Origin: Rhizobium sp. FKL33
GTDB taxonomy: Bacteria; Pseudomonadota; Alphaproteobacteria; Rhizobiales; Rhizobiaceae
Direction of reading: 5' to 3'
DNA length: 64,000 nt
NCBI RefSeq assembly: GCF_005222915.1
Contig: NZ_STFX01000019.1
Location: 1-64,000 of the forward strand
Positions 23,887 through 32,740 of the stretch are shown one piece after another. The notes beneath the pieces were generated by a model. It ran no database searches and had not been told where the DNA came from. It saw nothing but the letters and a program-made list of their open reading frames with translations. The translations under genes were made by a program, and so were the position numbers. Position 1 is the first letter of the stretch, and the number at the start of each line of letters is the position of its first letter.

Positions 23887-26076
23887 ATGGGAACGCGCAT
23901 ACTGGAAGACGGCTCTGAGCAATATGTGACGAAGGGCGGGGTGACCATCACCCGGTCGCGTCGCGAAACCTCTTACGCCGACGCCATCGACTCCTATGTC
24001 GAAAAGCTCGACGAGCGCCGCGGCGCCGTTTTGTCTTCCAACTATGAATATCCGGGCCGTTACACCCGCTGGGACGTGGCGGTCTGCGATCCGCCGCTCG
24101 GCGTGTCCTCCTTCGGCCGCTCTGTCTGGCTCGAAGCCTATAACGAGCGCGGCGAAGTGCTGCTTGACATCATCGCCGAAGCCTTGGCCGAGGTCGAGGA
24201 TCTGACGCTCGGCGCGCGCAGCACCCGCCGGCTCGATCTCACGGTGAACCCGCCCTCACGCGTTTTCACCGAAGAAGAGCGCTCGAAGATGCCCACGGTC
24301 TTCACCGCGCTGCGCGCCATCACCGGCTTGTTCCATTCGGCGGAAGACAGTTCGATCGGCCTCTACGGCGCCTTCGGCTATGATCTCGCCTTCCAGTTCG
24401 ACGCCATCGACCTCAAGCTCAAGCGGCCCGACGACCAGCGCGACATGGTGCTGTTCCTGCCCGACGAGATCCTCGTGGTCGACAATTATTCCGCCAAGGC
24501 CTGGATCGACCGCTACGAATTCTCCAAGGACGAGCGCACGACCGTCGGCAAGGCCGGCGACACGGTTCCCGAACCTTTCCGCTCGACCGATACGATCCCG
24601 CCGCGGGGCGATCATCGTCCGGGCGAATATGCCGAGCTCGTCAAGGAAGCCAAGAAGAGTTTTCAGCGCGGCGACCTGTTCGAGGTCGTGCCGGGCCAGA
24701 AATTCATGGAGCGCTGCGACTCCAAGCCTTCGGCCATCGCCCGGCGCCTGAAGGCGATCAACCCGTCGCCCTATTCCTTCTTCATCAATCTCGGCAATCA
24801 GGAATATCTGGTCGGCGCGTCGCCGGAAATGTTCGTGCGCGTGTCGGGCCGCCGCATCGAGACCTGCCCGATCTCCGGCACCATCAAGCGCGGCGACGAC
24901 GCGATCTCTGACAGCGAACAGATCCTGAAGCTACTGAACTCCAAGAAGGACGAGTCGGAACTGACCATGTGCTCCGACGTCGACCGCAACGACAAGAGCC
25001 GCGTCTGCGAGCCGGCTTCGGTCAAGGTCATCGGCCGTCGGCAGATCGAGATGTATTCGCGCCTCATCCACACGGTCGATCATATCGAGGGCCGCTTGCG
25101 CGACGATATGGACGCCTTCGACGGCTTCCTCAGCCATGCCTGGGCCGTCACCGTCACCGGCGCGCCGAAACTCTGGGCGATGCGCTTCATCGAGGCGCAT
25201 GAGAAGAGCCCGCGCGTGTGGTATGGCGGCGCGATCGGCTGGGTCGGCTTCAACGGCGACATGAACACCGGTTTGACGCTGCGCACCATCCGTATCAAGG
25301 ACGGGATCGCCGAAGTGCGCGCCGGCGCGACGCTGCTCTACGATTCCATTCCGGAAGAGGAAGAGGCCGAGACCGAACTCAAGGCTTCCGCCATGATCGC
25401 CGCCATCCGCGACGCCAAGACAGGGAATTCCGCCATGACCAAGCGCGATGTCGCCAAAGTCGGCCAGGGGGTCAATATCCTGCTGGTCGACCACGAAGAT
25501 TCCTTCGTGCATACGCTCGCCAACTATTTCCGCCAGACGGGCGCCACGGTCTCCACCGTGCGCACGCCGGTGCCGGAGGAAGTGTTTGACCGGATGAACC
25601 CGGATCTCGTGGTGCTGTCGCCCGGACCGGGCTCGCCGTCGGATTTCGATTGCAAGGCGACGATCAAGAAGGCGAGGGCGCGCAACCTGCCGATCTTCGG
25701 CGTCTGCCTGGGGCTCCAGGCGCTCGCCGAAGCCTATGGCGGGGAACTGCGCCATCTCGCCATTCCCATGCATGGTAAGCCGTCGCGCATCCGCGTGCTC
25801 GAGCCTGGCGTGGTGTTCTCCGGCCTCGGCAAGGAAGTCACCGTCGGCCGCTACCACTCGATCTTCGCCGACCCCGCCACCCTCGACCGCGATTTCATCA
25901 TCACGGCCGAAAGCGAGGACGGCACGATCATGGGCATTGAGCATGCCAAGGAGCCGGTGGCGGCGGTGCAGTTCCATCCGGAATCGATCATGACGCTCGG
26001 CTCCGAAGCCGGCATGCGGATGATCGAGAATGTCGTGGCGCATCTGGCGAAAAGGGCCAAGGTGAAGGCGGCCTGA
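23887..26076 (+). CDS. trpE(G): Fused anthranilate synthase, TrpE and TrpG domains
   Basis: Converts chorismate and glutamine to anthranilate, the first step of tryptophan synthesis. The 729-residue fusion is the form typical of Rhizobiales. The TrpE part (to about 520) holds the chorismate-binding core: [26 protein letters not shown]-like sequence, [18 protein letters not shown] and [10 protein letters not shown]. The TrpG part (about 530-729) has the amidotransferase triad: Cys607 in FGVCLGLQ, and His/Glu in [10 protein letters not shown]. Regulated by the attenuator just upstream. A strong hairpin follows at 26090. Confidence 0.97.
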   Translation: MGTRILEDGSEQYVTKGGVTITRSRRETSYADAIDSYVEKLDERRGAVLSSNYEYPGRYTRWDVAVCDPPLGVSSFGRSVWLEAYNERGEVLLDIIAEALAEVEDLTLGARSTRRLDLTVNPPSRVFTEEERSKMPTVFTALRAITGLFHSAEDSSIGLYGAFGYDLAFQFDAIDLKLKRPDDQRDMVLFLPDEILVVDNYSAKAWIDRYEFSKDERTTVGKAGDTVPEPFRSTDTIPPRGDHRPGEYAELVKEAKKSFQRGDLFEVVPGQKFMERCDSKPSAIARRLKAINPSPYSFFINLGNQEYLVGASPEMFVRVSGRRIETCPISGTIKRGDDAISDSEQILKLLNSKKDESELTMCSDVDRNDKSRVCEPASVKVIGRRQIEMYSRLIHTVDHIEGRLRDDMDAFDGFLSHAWAVTVTGAPKLWAMRFIEAHEKSPRVWYGGAIGWVGFNGDMNTGLTLRTIRIKDGIAEVRAGATLLYDSIPEEEEAETELKASAMIAAIRDAKTGNSAMTKRDVAKVGQGVNILLVDHEDSFVHTLANYFRQTGATVSTVRTPVPEEVFDRMNPDLVVLSPGPGSPSDFDCKATIKKARARNLPIFGVCLGLQALAEAYGGELRHLAIPMHGKPSRIRVLEPGVVFSGLGKEVTVGRYHSIFADPATLDRDFIITAESEDGTIMGIEHAKEPVAAVQFHPESIMTLGSEAGMRMIENVVAHLAKRAKVKAA

Positions 26077-26089
26077 GGCCATTTAAATC

Positions 26090-26118
26090 AGGCGCGCTAC
26101 CTTTTCGGTAGCGCGCCT
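26090..26118. terminator. Hairpin between trpE(G) and HigBA
   Basis: AGGCGCGCTACC and GGTAGCGCGCCT form a perfect 12-bp stem with a TTTTC loop, 13 bp past the trpE(G) stop and 12 bp before the HigA stop, i.e. between convergent genes. There is no T-run, so it may act as an mRNA end-protecting structure or a weak bidirectional terminator. Confidence 0.65.
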
Positions 26119-26130
26119 GTGACGTGAAGA

Positions 26131-26445
26131 TTAGGCGACGCGCGGCTCGATCGTCGCCAATTCGCTTTCTATCTGCCGTCGCCGTTGCATGAGGTCGAAA
26201 TCAGTTTGAAGACCGAGGAAGAAGCCTTCCGACATGCCGAAATAGCGGGCCAGCCGAAGATCTGTGTCCGCAGTGATAGCGCGTTTGCCCAGCACGATTT
26301 CGTTGATCCGTCGCGGCGGCACTTTCACCGCTTTGGCCAGTGCATTCTGACTGAGCGCCATCGGCTCCAGAAAGTCCTCGCGCAGGATGTTTCCAGGATG
26401 TGGGTTGGGTAGGGCGTCAGCCGTGGTAGTCGACGATTTCAACAT
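26131..26445 (-). CDS. higA: HigA-type helix-turn-helix antitoxin
   Basis: A 104-residue antitoxin of the HigA/VapI group: NPHPGNILREDFLEPMALSQNALAKAVKVPPRRINEIVLGKRAITADTDLRLARYFGMSEGFFLGLQ is the XRE helix-turn-helix pattern of this group, with the C-terminus for dimerisation. ATG 26445 is chosen because AAGGAG is 9 bases upstream and homology starts about there; the open frame extends 32 codons further but overlaps the toxin. It overlaps higB by 29 bp, so translation is coupled. It should repress its own promoter with HigB. Confidence 0.88.
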   Translation of the reverse strand: MLKSSTTTADALPNPHPGNILREDFLEPMALSQNALAKAVKVPPRRINEIVLGKRAITADTDLRLARYFGMSEGFFLGLQTDFDLMQRRRQIESELATIEPRVA

Positions 26446-26701
26446 TTCGCGGGGCTCCTTCGTCCCAGATGAAGCAGATTCGCCACTGCTCGTTGATCCG
26501 AATGCTGTGCTGTCCGGCTCTATTTCCCCGAAGCGCTTCAAGACGGTTGCCCGGCGGGATTCGCAGGTCTTGGAGCGTCTGGGCGTTGTTCAGAATTCTG
26601 AGCTTTCGAAGCGCGGTCGCTTGGATATCCGGCGGCAGCTTTCTGCTGCGCCAACCCGACCAAATCAATTCGGTTTCCGCACTCGCGAAGCTCTTGATCA
26701 T
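26417..26701 (-). CDS. higB: HigB-type mRNA-cleaving toxin
   Basis: A 94-residue RelE-superfamily toxin of the HigB/YgjM group. LRIPPGNRLEALRGNRAGQHSIRINEQWRICFIWDEGAPRNVEIVDYH is the classic signature, with Arg, His and Tyr residues at the positions of the ribosome-dependent nuclease site. The toxin gene comes first, as usual for higBA. A strong promoter lies at 26707-26736, and its expected start point coincides with the ATG. Confidence 0.92.
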   Translation of the reverse strand: MIKSFASAETELIWSGWRSRKLPPDIQATALRKLRILNNAQTLQDLRIPPGNRLEALRGNRAGQHSIRINEQWRICFIWDEGAPRNVEIVDYHG

Positions 26702-26706
26702 GATGG

Positions 26707-26736
26707 ATTATAACGCGATACGTCATGGTTTTTCAA
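26707..26736 (-). promoter_or_regulatory. Strong sigma-70-type promoter of higBA
   Basis: On the minus strand TTGAAA and a perfect TATAAT are separated by 18 bases. Only 5 bases (CCATC) separate the -10 box from the higB ATG, so the transcript should start at or within a base or two of the ATG. The toxin would thus be translated from a leaderless mRNA, while higA has a strong ribosome-binding site. Confidence 0.75.
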
Positions 26737-26753
26737 GCTTGGGAAACCGTCGC

Positions 26754-26945
26754 CGTCCCAGATCGAACGACACCGATCTCTGCCGCCGCTCCTGATCCTC
26801 ATCGTAAATCCGCCCATTTCCATCAACGTAAAACCGCGCGCTGGACCCTCCTGCGCGCGGTTTTACGTTGGTCGACTTTGATTTTTTCAAAACACTCGCA
26901 TTCGCGGAAGGGAAAGCGGTGAAAGAGAGCGGCATGACTGCCCGA
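26754..26945 (+). repeat. Diverged direct repeat, copy A (relic of the CDF gene start)
   Basis: This segment matches 28711-28904 along its length with substitutions and small gaps. Shared landmarks: CTGCCGCCGCTC/TCCGCCGCTGCTC, an 11-base-loop hairpin (perfect 18-bp arms here, CAACGTAAAACCGCGCGC at 26824-26841 and its complement at 26853-26870), CACTCGCATTCGCGGAAG, and a decayed copy of the first codons of the CDF transporter at 26919 (GTG AAA GAG AGC GGC ATG ACT). Beyond it the frame runs into the MFS 3' end and is dead. Confidence 0.8.
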
Positions 26946-26976
26946 GGGGCTTCTGGATCATGCCGCTGCTGTCGGT

Positions 26977-28308
26977 TTACGTCGAAGACGGGCCTTTCAA
27001 CGCGGCGCCGATCGAGAACGCCGTGATCGCGGACAGCAACATAAAGCCTCCGACGATGAACATCGGCATCTCGTAGAGCCCCGTCGCGTCCTTGACCGCG
27101 CCGGTGATGAACGGGGCGGCGAAGCCGGCGATATTGCCGATCGTGTTGATGAAGGCAATGCCGGCGGCTGCGCCGGCGCCCGTCAGAAAGCGTGTCGGCA
27201 GCGACCAGAAATTCGGCAGGGCAGCGAAGATCGAGCAAGCCGTGATGGTCACGACGACGATGGTTGCTTCCGGAGACGACATCAGCAGCGCCAGGGGTAT
27301 ACTTGCCGCACCGATCAGGGCCGGAAGTCCGACATGCCAGATCCTGACGCCGCGTTTCGTCGCATCGGAACTCCAGAAATAGAGCACGATGGCGGCCGGA
27401 AGATAGGGAATCGCCGTGATCAGGCCCTTATCGAATACGTCGAATTTCGTTCCAAATTTGGCTTCGAAGCCGGCGATAATCGTGGGCAGGAAGAAAGCCA
27501 GCGCATAAAGTCCATAGATCAGGCCGAAGTAAATGCCTGACAGGAGCCAGACGCGCACATCCTTGAGCGCTGCCAGCGGGCTATGACTGCGCGCAGACGC
27601 CTTTTTGGAATCCTCGTTCACCAGAGCATTGTTCAGCCACGCCTTTTCTTCGACCGACAGCCAAGTTGCATCGTTGGGTGTGTCGGGGAGATAGAACCAT
27701 GTCACGACGCCGATGACTACAGCGGGCACGGACACGCCGAGGAACATAACCCTCCAGCCTTCGAGACCCATGAATCCATGCGCCTCGATCAGCAGCGAAG
27801 CGAAGGGAGCGCCGATGACCGTGGTCAATGGTTGGGCGATATAGAACAGCGCCAGAATCTTGGCGCGATGGCGCCCCGGAACCCAGGTGCTTAGATAGAG
27901 AATAGCGCCGGGAAAAAAGCCCGCCTCGGCAACGCCGAGCAAAAAGCGAAGCACGTAAAGGCCATTGATGCTGCTAACCCAGGTAAACAACATCGCAACG
28001 ATGCCCCAGGTAATCATGATCCTGGACAGCCACCGACGGGCGCCAAATCGGTGCAGGGCAAGATTGCTCGGCACTTCCAGGATGATATAGCCGAAAAAGA
28101 ATATGCCCGCAGCAAAGCCGAATTGGGCTGCCGTCATGGCGAGGTCTGTTGTCATGCCATTCGGCCCGGCGAAGGAAATCGCCGTCCGATCCAGGTAATT
28201 GATGAAAAACATCAATGCGATGAAGGGCACTAGACGAATGGAGATCTTCCTGATCGTCGAGGCTTCGATCCGCCCATTATCGAGCGTTGGTCGTGATGCG
28301 CCGTCCAT
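26977..28308 (-). CDS. MFS transporter, ACS (anion:cation symporter) family
   Basis: A 443-residue, 12-helix transporter. RLVPFIALMFFINYLDRTAISFA at the start, FLLGVAEAGFFPGAILYLSTWVP in helix 4-5, and FFFGYIILEVPSNLALHRFGARRW are hallmarks of the ACS group (tartrate, phthalate, hexuronate and related anions). The substrate cannot be read off. GGGAGG precedes the ATG at 28308. No catabolic gene is next to it. It sits between two copies of a 190-bp repeat, so it probably arrived after the CDF region was duplicated. Confidence 0.9.
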   Translation of the reverse strand: MDGASRPTLDNGRIEASTIRKISIRLVPFIALMFFINYLDRTAISFAGPNGMTTDLAMTAAQFGFAAGIFFFGYIILEVPSNLALHRFGARRWLSRIMITWGIVAMLFTWVSSINGLYVLRFLLGVAEAGFFPGAILYLSTWVPGRHRAKILALFYIAQPLTTVIGAPFASLLIEAHGFMGLEGWRVMFLGVSVPAVVIGVVTWFYLPDTPNDATWLSVEEKAWLNNALVNEDSKKASARSHSPLAALKDVRVWLLSGIYFGLIYGLYALAFFLPTIIAGFEAKFGTKFDVFDKGLITAIPYLPAAIVLYFWSSDATKRGVRIWHVGLPALIGAASIPLALLMSSPEATIVVVTITACSIFAALPNFWSLPTRFLTGAGAAAGIAFINTIGNIAGFAAPFITGAVKDATGLYEMPMFIVGGFMLLSAITAFSIGAALKGPSST

Positions 28309-28710
28309 AAAATCCTCCCAATAAAAATGGCTGCGCCCTCGCGTGATGCGAGCGGGACCCTATCGTTGCCTGAAATCGAGACTCCTCCCCGATGGCGCGC
28401 GACCGTTTTGTCAAAAACCTACTGACTGGTCAACTGGTATAATGACATGATGAAAATGCCAGAAGCGATCACGTAAATCAGCCTGTTGAGTGCTTGTGCG
28501 CCCATCTCTGATTTTTTGAAGCGAGAGGATTTGTCGAACCTGTAATTGAGAGCTTGAAGCGCAGCGTGCAGCGCCGGTCGCCTTGGGATCGGGAGTAAGC
28601 CCTGTCACCATCGTCTTGTTTGGGTTCGTCGTGATTGCGCCAACCGCAGAGGCATGAAGCGTTTTCCCCAGATGCAGCGCCTCTTTCCGTCGCGCACGAC
28701 CGCAGACAGC
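28309..28710. other. Intergenic region upstream of the MFS gene
   Basis: Divergent region with no supported gene. It must hold the MFS promoter. A tandem ACTGGT pair lies at 28425-28438. The remainder shows no clear promoter, terminator or conserved RNA. Its right end passes into repeat copy B, which carries the CDF start. Confidence 0.45.
28425..28438. promoter_or_regulatory. Tandem ACTGGT repeat, candidate regulator site
   Basis: ACTGGT, CA, ACTGGT: a direct repeat about 120 bp before the MFS start, read as ACCAGT twice on the gene strand, overlapping a TTGACC that could serve as its -35 box. Half-sites of this sort are seen for GntR/FadR-type catabolic regulators, but none is encoded nearby. 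Confidence 0.3.
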
Positions 28711-28904
28711 CGTCCCGGATTGATCCACACGGATCTCCGCCGCTGCTCTTGACCCTCATCGCAAATTCACTCATATGCGACATCATCGAAACCGCGCGCT
28801 GGCCCGTCCTGCGCGCGGTTTCGCGTTGATGGACTTGAGTTTTTGCAAATCACTCGCATTCGCGGAAGGGGACGGCGATGGAAAAAAGCGACATGACTGT
28901 CCGG
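28711..28904 (+). repeat. Diverged direct repeat, copy B (intact CDF gene start)
   Basis: Partner of 26754-26945. It carries the hairpin with 13-bp arms (CGAAACCGCGCGC at 28787-28799, complement at 28811-28823) around an 11-base loop, the CACTCGCATTCGCGGAAGGG block containing the CDF ribosome-binding site, and the first nine codons of the CDF gene. The G+C stem followed by TTT could be a terminator or a 5' leader structure of the CDF-queF mRNA. Confidence 0.8.
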
Positions 28905-29792
28905 AGGCTGGCCTTCTGGGGCATTCCATTGTCCTTCGGGGTGATGGGCCTCAAATTGCTCGCCTGGTATGTGACGGGTTCGGTGGCGCTCCTGTCGGAC
29001 GGGCTGGAATCGACCGTCAATGTGGTGGCAGCCGTGATGGCCTGGATGGTGGTGGGTTATGCCGCCAAGCCTGCCGACAGCGATCATCCTTTCGGCCATT
29101 ACAAGGCGGAATATTTCTCCGCCGTCGTCGAGGGCGTGTTGATCGTGGTTGCGGCGCTGATGATCGTCAACGAGGCGGCGCCGCATCTCTTTGCGCCGAC
29201 CTTGCCGGAAGCCCCGGCGCTCGGCCTCACGATCAACGCGGTCGCCGCCGTCATCAACGCGCTTTGGGCCGGCGTGCTGATCCGCGCGGGTCGAACCCAT
29301 CGCTCACCGGCGCTGAAGGCGGATGGCGAGCATATCTGGTCGGACGTGATCACCTCGATCGGCGTGCTTATCGGCCTCGTGCTGGCGCTCGTCACCGGCT
29401 ACGGCATTCTCGATCCGATCATGGCGCTGGTGGTGTCGGTCAACATTCTCTTCCAGGGCTACAAGGTGATCTCGCATTCCGTTTCCGGCCTGATGGACCA
29501 GGCGGTCGAGCCGGATGAGGAGGAATCGATCAAGACCGTCATCGCCAGCCATGGCTATGGCGCGTTGAACGTCCATCATTTCCGCTCCCGGCGGGCCGGC
29601 CGCGCCACCTTCATCGCTTTCGATCTCGTGGTGCCGGCCCTGATGACGGTGGGCGAGGCGCATGAAATCTGCGACCGGCTGGAACGCGCCATTCAGGAGG
29701 CGCATCCCGGCGCGCAATGCGTGATTCATGTTGAGCCCGAGAGCGAAAAGTCGCATGGGGTGCGCATCAAGATGCAGCAAGGAGCCAAGTAA
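28878..29792 (+). CDS. Cation diffusion facilitator (divalent metal exporter)
   Basis: A 304-residue CDF antiporter that exports divalent metals such as Zn, Fe or Mn for protons. Six helices are followed by a C-terminal cytoplasmic metal-sensing domain ([40 protein letters not shown]). Signature elements: [12 protein letters not shown] in helix 2 (metal-binding Asp) and [15 protein letters not shown] (the HPFGH loop). Helix 5 has [15 protein letters not shown] (DxxxD-like). GGAAGGGG precedes ATG 28878. The stop overlaps the queF start by one base (TAATG), so the two genes are translated together. Confidence 0.93.
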   Translation: MEKSDMTVRRLAFWGIPLSFGVMGLKLLAWYVTGSVALLSDGLESTVNVVAAVMAWMVVGYAAKPADSDHPFGHYKAEYFSAVVEGVLIVVAALMIVNEAAPHLFAPTLPEAPALGLTINAVAAVINALWAGVLIRAGRTHRSPALKADGEHIWSDVITSIGVLIGLVLALVTGYGILDPIMALVVSVNILFQGYKVISHSVSGLMDQAVEPDEEESIKTVIASHGYGALNVHHFRSRRAGRATFIAFDLVVPALMTVGEAHEICDRLERAIQEAHPGAQCVIHVEPESEKSHGVRIKMQQGAK

Positions 29793-30256
29793 TGCCCACA
29801 ACGGATGTATCCGGCCTGACCCAGCTCGGCGGCGAGACCCGCGCTTTCGCCAATCCCGAAGAGGCGATCCTCGAAAAGGTGCCGTCGGGCAATCGCGACG
29901 CCAATTATGTCGTGCGCTTCGCCGCGCCCGAATTCACCTCGCTCTGCCCGATGACCGGCCAGCCGGATTTCGCCCATATCGTCATCGACTACATCCCCGA
30001 TGAATGGCTGGTGGAATCGAAGTCGCTGAAGCTGTTCCTGGCGTCCTTCCGCAATCACGGCGCCTTTCACGAGGATTGCTCGATCTATATCGCCAAGCGG
30101 CTGGTCGAGCTTCTCGCTCCGAAATGGCTGCGCATCGGCGCCTATTGGTATCCGCGCGGCGGCATTCCGATCGACGTGTTCTGGCAGACCGGCGCGCCGC
30201 CTGAAGGCGTCTGGCTGCCCGATCAGGGCGTCGCGCCCTATCGCGGCCGCGGCTGA
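29792..30256 (+). CDS. queF: NADPH-dependent preQ0 reductase
   Basis: Reduces the nitrile of 7-cyano-7-deazaguanine (preQ0) to preQ1 in queuosine synthesis. At 154 residues it is the short, unimodular type. [11 protein letters not shown] carries the catalytic Cys52 (thioimide) and Asp59, and [22 protein letters not shown] is the QueF motif for NADPH and substrate; [13 protein letters not shown] ends the domain. Coupled to the CDF gene. No preQ1 riboswitch was found before the operon. Confidence 0.96.
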   Translation: MPTTDVSGLTQLGGETRAFANPEEAILEKVPSGNRDANYVVRFAAPEFTSLCPMTGQPDFAHIVIDYIPDEWLVESKSLKLFLASFRNHGAFHEDCSIYIAKRLVELLAPKWLRIGAYWYPRGGIPIDVFWQTGAPPEGVWLPDQGVAPYRGRG

Positions 30257-30273
30257 CGCGATCGACGATTCCG

Positions 30274-30298
30274 GAAGGGCCGGGGCGACCGGCCCTTC
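30274..30298. terminator. Hairpin between convergent queF and DUF2076 genes
   Basis: GAAGGGCCGG and CCGGCCCTTC form a perfect 10-bp stem with a 5-base loop in the 53-bp gap between convergent genes. No T-run; probably bidirectional or protective. Confidence 0.6.
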
Positions 30299-30309
30299 AG
30301 CGCGGAGCG

Positions 30310-31077
30310 TCAGGCATAGCTGTCGCCGCTATCGTCGCCGGCATCGAACCAATCGTCGTCGTCGACTTGGTCATCAGCCTGCTGGATGTCGTCATCCCCG
30401 GAGCCGCCGTTACCGTCGTTCAGGAAGTAGTTGTTGACGACTGTTTCTTCGATTGGCGTGTTTCCGGAGCCGAACAGGCCGCCGGCATTGCCGAAATTCG
30501 ACCCGAACAGCCCGTTCGAGCCGCCGATATGGGGCGAAAGCAGATCCCTCACGGCGTCGGCGACCAGCACGCCGCCGGCAACGCCGGCCGCCGTGGTCAA
30601 CGCGCCACGCAGAAAGCCGCCACCCGCCGAGGACGGCGCTTGCCCCCAGGGGCCGGTCGGCGCCGCGTCGCGTCCCCAAGGGCTCGGGGCAGCCGGAACT
30701 GAGGCTGGCTGGCGGTTCGAGCGGGCGAAATCATCGTAAAGTTGGCCCGAGCGTTGAGCCGGCGCCTGACTCTGGCCGCCGCCGAACAGGCCGGAGAGGC
30801 CGCCGAGGAACCCGCCACTGGTTTGGTGCGCCGGTTCTGCAGGCTTCTGGCGTTCGAGGTTTGCAATCTGATCCTCAAGCTCCCGGATGCGAGTGGTGAG
30901 CGCGTTGAGCGCCTGATCCTGGATGATGACGGCCTGGGCGAGGAAATAGGCCGCGTGCGGCTGTTCCCCGAGGCCGCGTTGAATGAGATCCTCGGCTTCG
31001 GGATCCCGCGGGGTCGAGGCCGCGCCGCGGGTGCGGGTGAAGAGATCGTTGAGCAGGCTTCTTTCTTCCGGTGACAT
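30310..31077 (-). CDS. DUF2076 family protein
   Basis: A 255-residue protein. MSPEERSLLNDLFTRTRGAASTPRDPEAEDLIQRGLGEQPHAAYFLAQAVIIQDQAL is the start typical of DUF2076, followed by a coiled coil (about 55-75), a Gly/Pro/Gln-rich middle with GGFLGGL and GGGFLRGALTTAAGVAGGVLVADAV (a glycine-rich membrane-like helix), and an acidic tail of Asp-rich sequence. The family is annotated as periplasmic ligand-binding sensors in some genomes, but evidence is thin. Monocistronic, with a good ribosome-binding site (GGAGAC). Confidence 0.85.
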   Translation of the reverse strand: MSPEERSLLNDLFTRTRGAASTPRDPEAEDLIQRGLGEQPHAAYFLAQAVIIQDQALNALTTRIRELEDQIANLERQKPAEPAHQTSGGFLGGLSGLFGGGQSQAPAQRSGQLYDDFARSNRQPASVPAAPSPWGRDAAPTGPWGQAPSSAGGGFLRGALTTAAGVAGGVLVADAVRDLLSPHIGGSNGLFGSNFGNAGGLFGSGNTPIEETVVNNYFLNDGNGGSGDDDIQQADDQVDDDDWFDAGDDSGDSYA

Positions 31078-31174
31078 GACTGTCTCCTTTCCGGTCTATG
31101 CGCCTGACCATGAGGTAGGACCGGAAAGCGGCGGAAAGAGGCGAGGACGAATTAAATCCTTGTAATGTCCCATG

Positions 31175-31198
31175 AAAAAGCGGGCCCGAAGGCCCGCT
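31175..31198 (-). terminator. Terminator of the HupE/UreJ gene
   Basis: On the minus strand AGCGGGCC, TTCG loop, GGCCCGCT, then TTTTT. Perfect 8-bp stem with a stable UUCG tetraloop, 26 bp past the stop. Strong intrinsic terminator. Confidence 0.9.
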
Positions 31199-31224
31199 CT
31201 GGAGAGATTGGTTTCAGCGCCTGC

Positions 31225-31812
31225 TCAGCCGAGCATCAGGGCCGCGCCGCCGACCGCCGTCAGCGCGCCGAGCAGGCGGCCGAGGACCGCGCTGCGGGCC
31301 GACGCCCAGGCGCCGAGGCCGAGACCGATGGCATGCAGGATGGCGGTGGAGGCGGCAAAACCCAGGCCGAAGGTCAGCGCGTCGGCGCCGCCGAGTTCCG
31401 CGCCATGCGCATAGCCATGAAACAGCGCGAAACCGCCGACGACAGCCATGCCGAGCCAGGTCGGCAGCTTGACCGCAAGCGCCACCAGCAGGCCGAGACC
31501 GACGACGGAGGCGAGAATGGCCGGCTCGACGAAGGGCAGGGCCGCCCCTATCAGCGCCAGCGCGAAACCCGCCGCCATCACCGCCACGAAACTCGCAGGC
31601 ACGGCGAAACGCGCCTTGCCGCCCAGCTGCGCCGCCCAGAGACCGACAGCGACCATCGCCAGCATATGGTCCGCGCCGGAAAACGGATGCAGGATGCCGC
31701 TCGCCATGACGCCATGCGCCAGCGGGTCCACATGCGCGAAGGCCGGGGCTGCCGTCAGGGCCAGGATCGGAGCGGCGGACAGGGCTGCGGCGGCGGAAAA
31801 GCGTTTCAACAT
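31225..31812 (-). CDS. HupE/UreJ family metal permease
   Basis: A 195-residue membrane protein related to HupE/UreJ, which move nickel or cobalt. A signal peptide (LSAAPILALTAAPAFA) is followed by HVDPLAHGVMASGILHPFSGADHMLAMVAVGLWA, where the HPFSGADHM motif binds the metal, then about five more helices with HGYAHGAEL. No hydrogenase or urease genes are nearby, so cobalt (for cobalamin) or general nickel uptake is likely. ATG 31812 has GAGGGA upstream; the frame continues upstream without homology. No clear cobalamin riboswitch was found. Confidence 0.9.
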   Translation of the reverse strand: MLKRFSAAAALSAAPILALTAAPAFAHVDPLAHGVMASGILHPFSGADHMLAMVAVGLWAAQLGGKARFAVPASFVAVMAAGFALALIGAALPFVEPAILASVVGLGLLVALAVKLPTWLGMAVVGGFALFHGYAHGAELGGADALTFGLGFAASTAILHAIGLGLGAWASARSAVLGRLLGALTAVGGAALMLG

Positions 31813-32106
31813 GTTCAATCCCTCAGTCTTTGTAACGTCTGCAGAAGCCGCCTGTGGCAGCGCTGGCGTCAAGACTAGTCCCGATGCCGCGACGCTGTCC
31901 ATACGGCGTTTGCCGCAGACGGGATTTCGCTGCTGATTTTTTATTCTCCGGTGGAAAATGCCTGTTTGGACGGCGCCCATCCGTCTGCGACATCGCTGCT
32001 TTACCGGCAATTCACCCGTTTCTTGTAATCCGCATTTGTTGCATTGTCTTTCCATGTGAGTCGCCCTATCTCAGGGCTCGGAAAGCTTCGAAATCTGGAG
32101 AATTGG

Positions 32107-32694
32107 ATGAACGACGAAGACGACGACAAGGAAAAGAAGGTCGAGGCGCCGATGGGCAAGGACATCGAGTCCAATCTCTTCAAGTCGCGATCCATCTTCA
32201 TCTATGGCGGTATCACCCAGGAGCTGGCTCATAAGGTCTGCGCCCAGCTGGTGGCGCTCGCCGCGGCCAGCGACGACGATATCCGCATCTTCGTCAATTC
32301 GCCGGGCGGTCATGTCGAATCGGGCGATTCGATTCATGACATGATCAAGTTCATCAAGCCGAAGGTCTGGATCATCGGCACGGGCTGGGTCGCTTCGGCT
32401 GGTGCGCTGATCTATGTCAGCGTTCCCAAGGAACGCCGCCTCTGCCTGACCAACACCCGCTTCCTGCTGCACCAACCCTCGGGCGGCACGCGCGGCATGG
32501 CGTCCGACATCGAGATCCAGGCGCGCGAAATCATTCGCATGAACGAGCGCCTGAATCGGATTTTCGCGGCGGCCACCGGCCAGTCCGTGGAAAAGATCGC
32601 CAAGGACACCGACCGCGATTACTGGCTCTCCGCCGAGGAAGCCAAGGACTATGGTCTGGTTTCGCGCATCATTTCGTCGCAGGCCGACATCTGA
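32107..32694 (+). CDS. ClpP-like protease subunit (paralogue)
   Basis: Proteolytic subunit of a Clp-type AAA+ protease, 195 residues. With the start at ATG 32107 (GGAG upstream), the triad falls at Ser97 (WVASAGAL), His122 ([10 protein letters not shown]) and Asp171 ([11 protein letters not shown]), the same numbering as mature E. coli ClpP. The acidic start ([10 protein letters not shown]) replaces the usual ClpP N-terminal loops, so it may be a paralogue with altered gating or partner. No clpX or clpA is next to it. A strong terminator follows at 32710. Confidence 0.92.
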   Translation: MNDEDDDKEKKVEAPMGKDIESNLFKSRSIFIYGGITQELAHKVCAQLVALAAASDDDIRIFVNSPGGHVESGDSIHDMIKFIKPKVWIIGTGWVASAGALIYVSVPKERRLCLTNTRFLLHQPSGGTRGMASDIEIQAREIIRMNERLNRIFAAATGQSVEKIAKDTDRDYWLSAEEAKDYGLVSRIISSQADI

Positions 32695-32709
32695 TCGCTT
32701 GTTGTTCAG

Positions 32710-32740
32710 CAACCCCCGGCGCCGCCAGCGCCGGGGGTTT
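32710..32740 (+). terminator. Intrinsic terminator after the clpP-like gene
   Basis: AACCCCCGGCGC and GCGCCGGGGGTT form a perfect 12-bp stem with a 5-base loop, with TTTT at the end, 15 bp past the stop. Confidence 0.9.

Noticed and set aside
28309-28877. preQ1 riboswitch before the CDF-queF genes
   Set aside because: No recognisable preQ1 aptamer was seen in the region; the visible stem belongs to the duplicated repeat.
31813-32043. Possible cobalamin riboswitch before the HupE/UreJ gene
   Set aside because: On the minus strand I searched for the conserved B12-box and junction sequences and did not find a recognisable set. A degenerate element cannot be excluded, but is not supported.
31813-32055. 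Upstream extension of the HupE/UreJ gene to 32055
   Set aside because: The extra 81 residues are basic and non-homologous, while ATG 31812 begins a signal peptide and has a ribosome-binding site.
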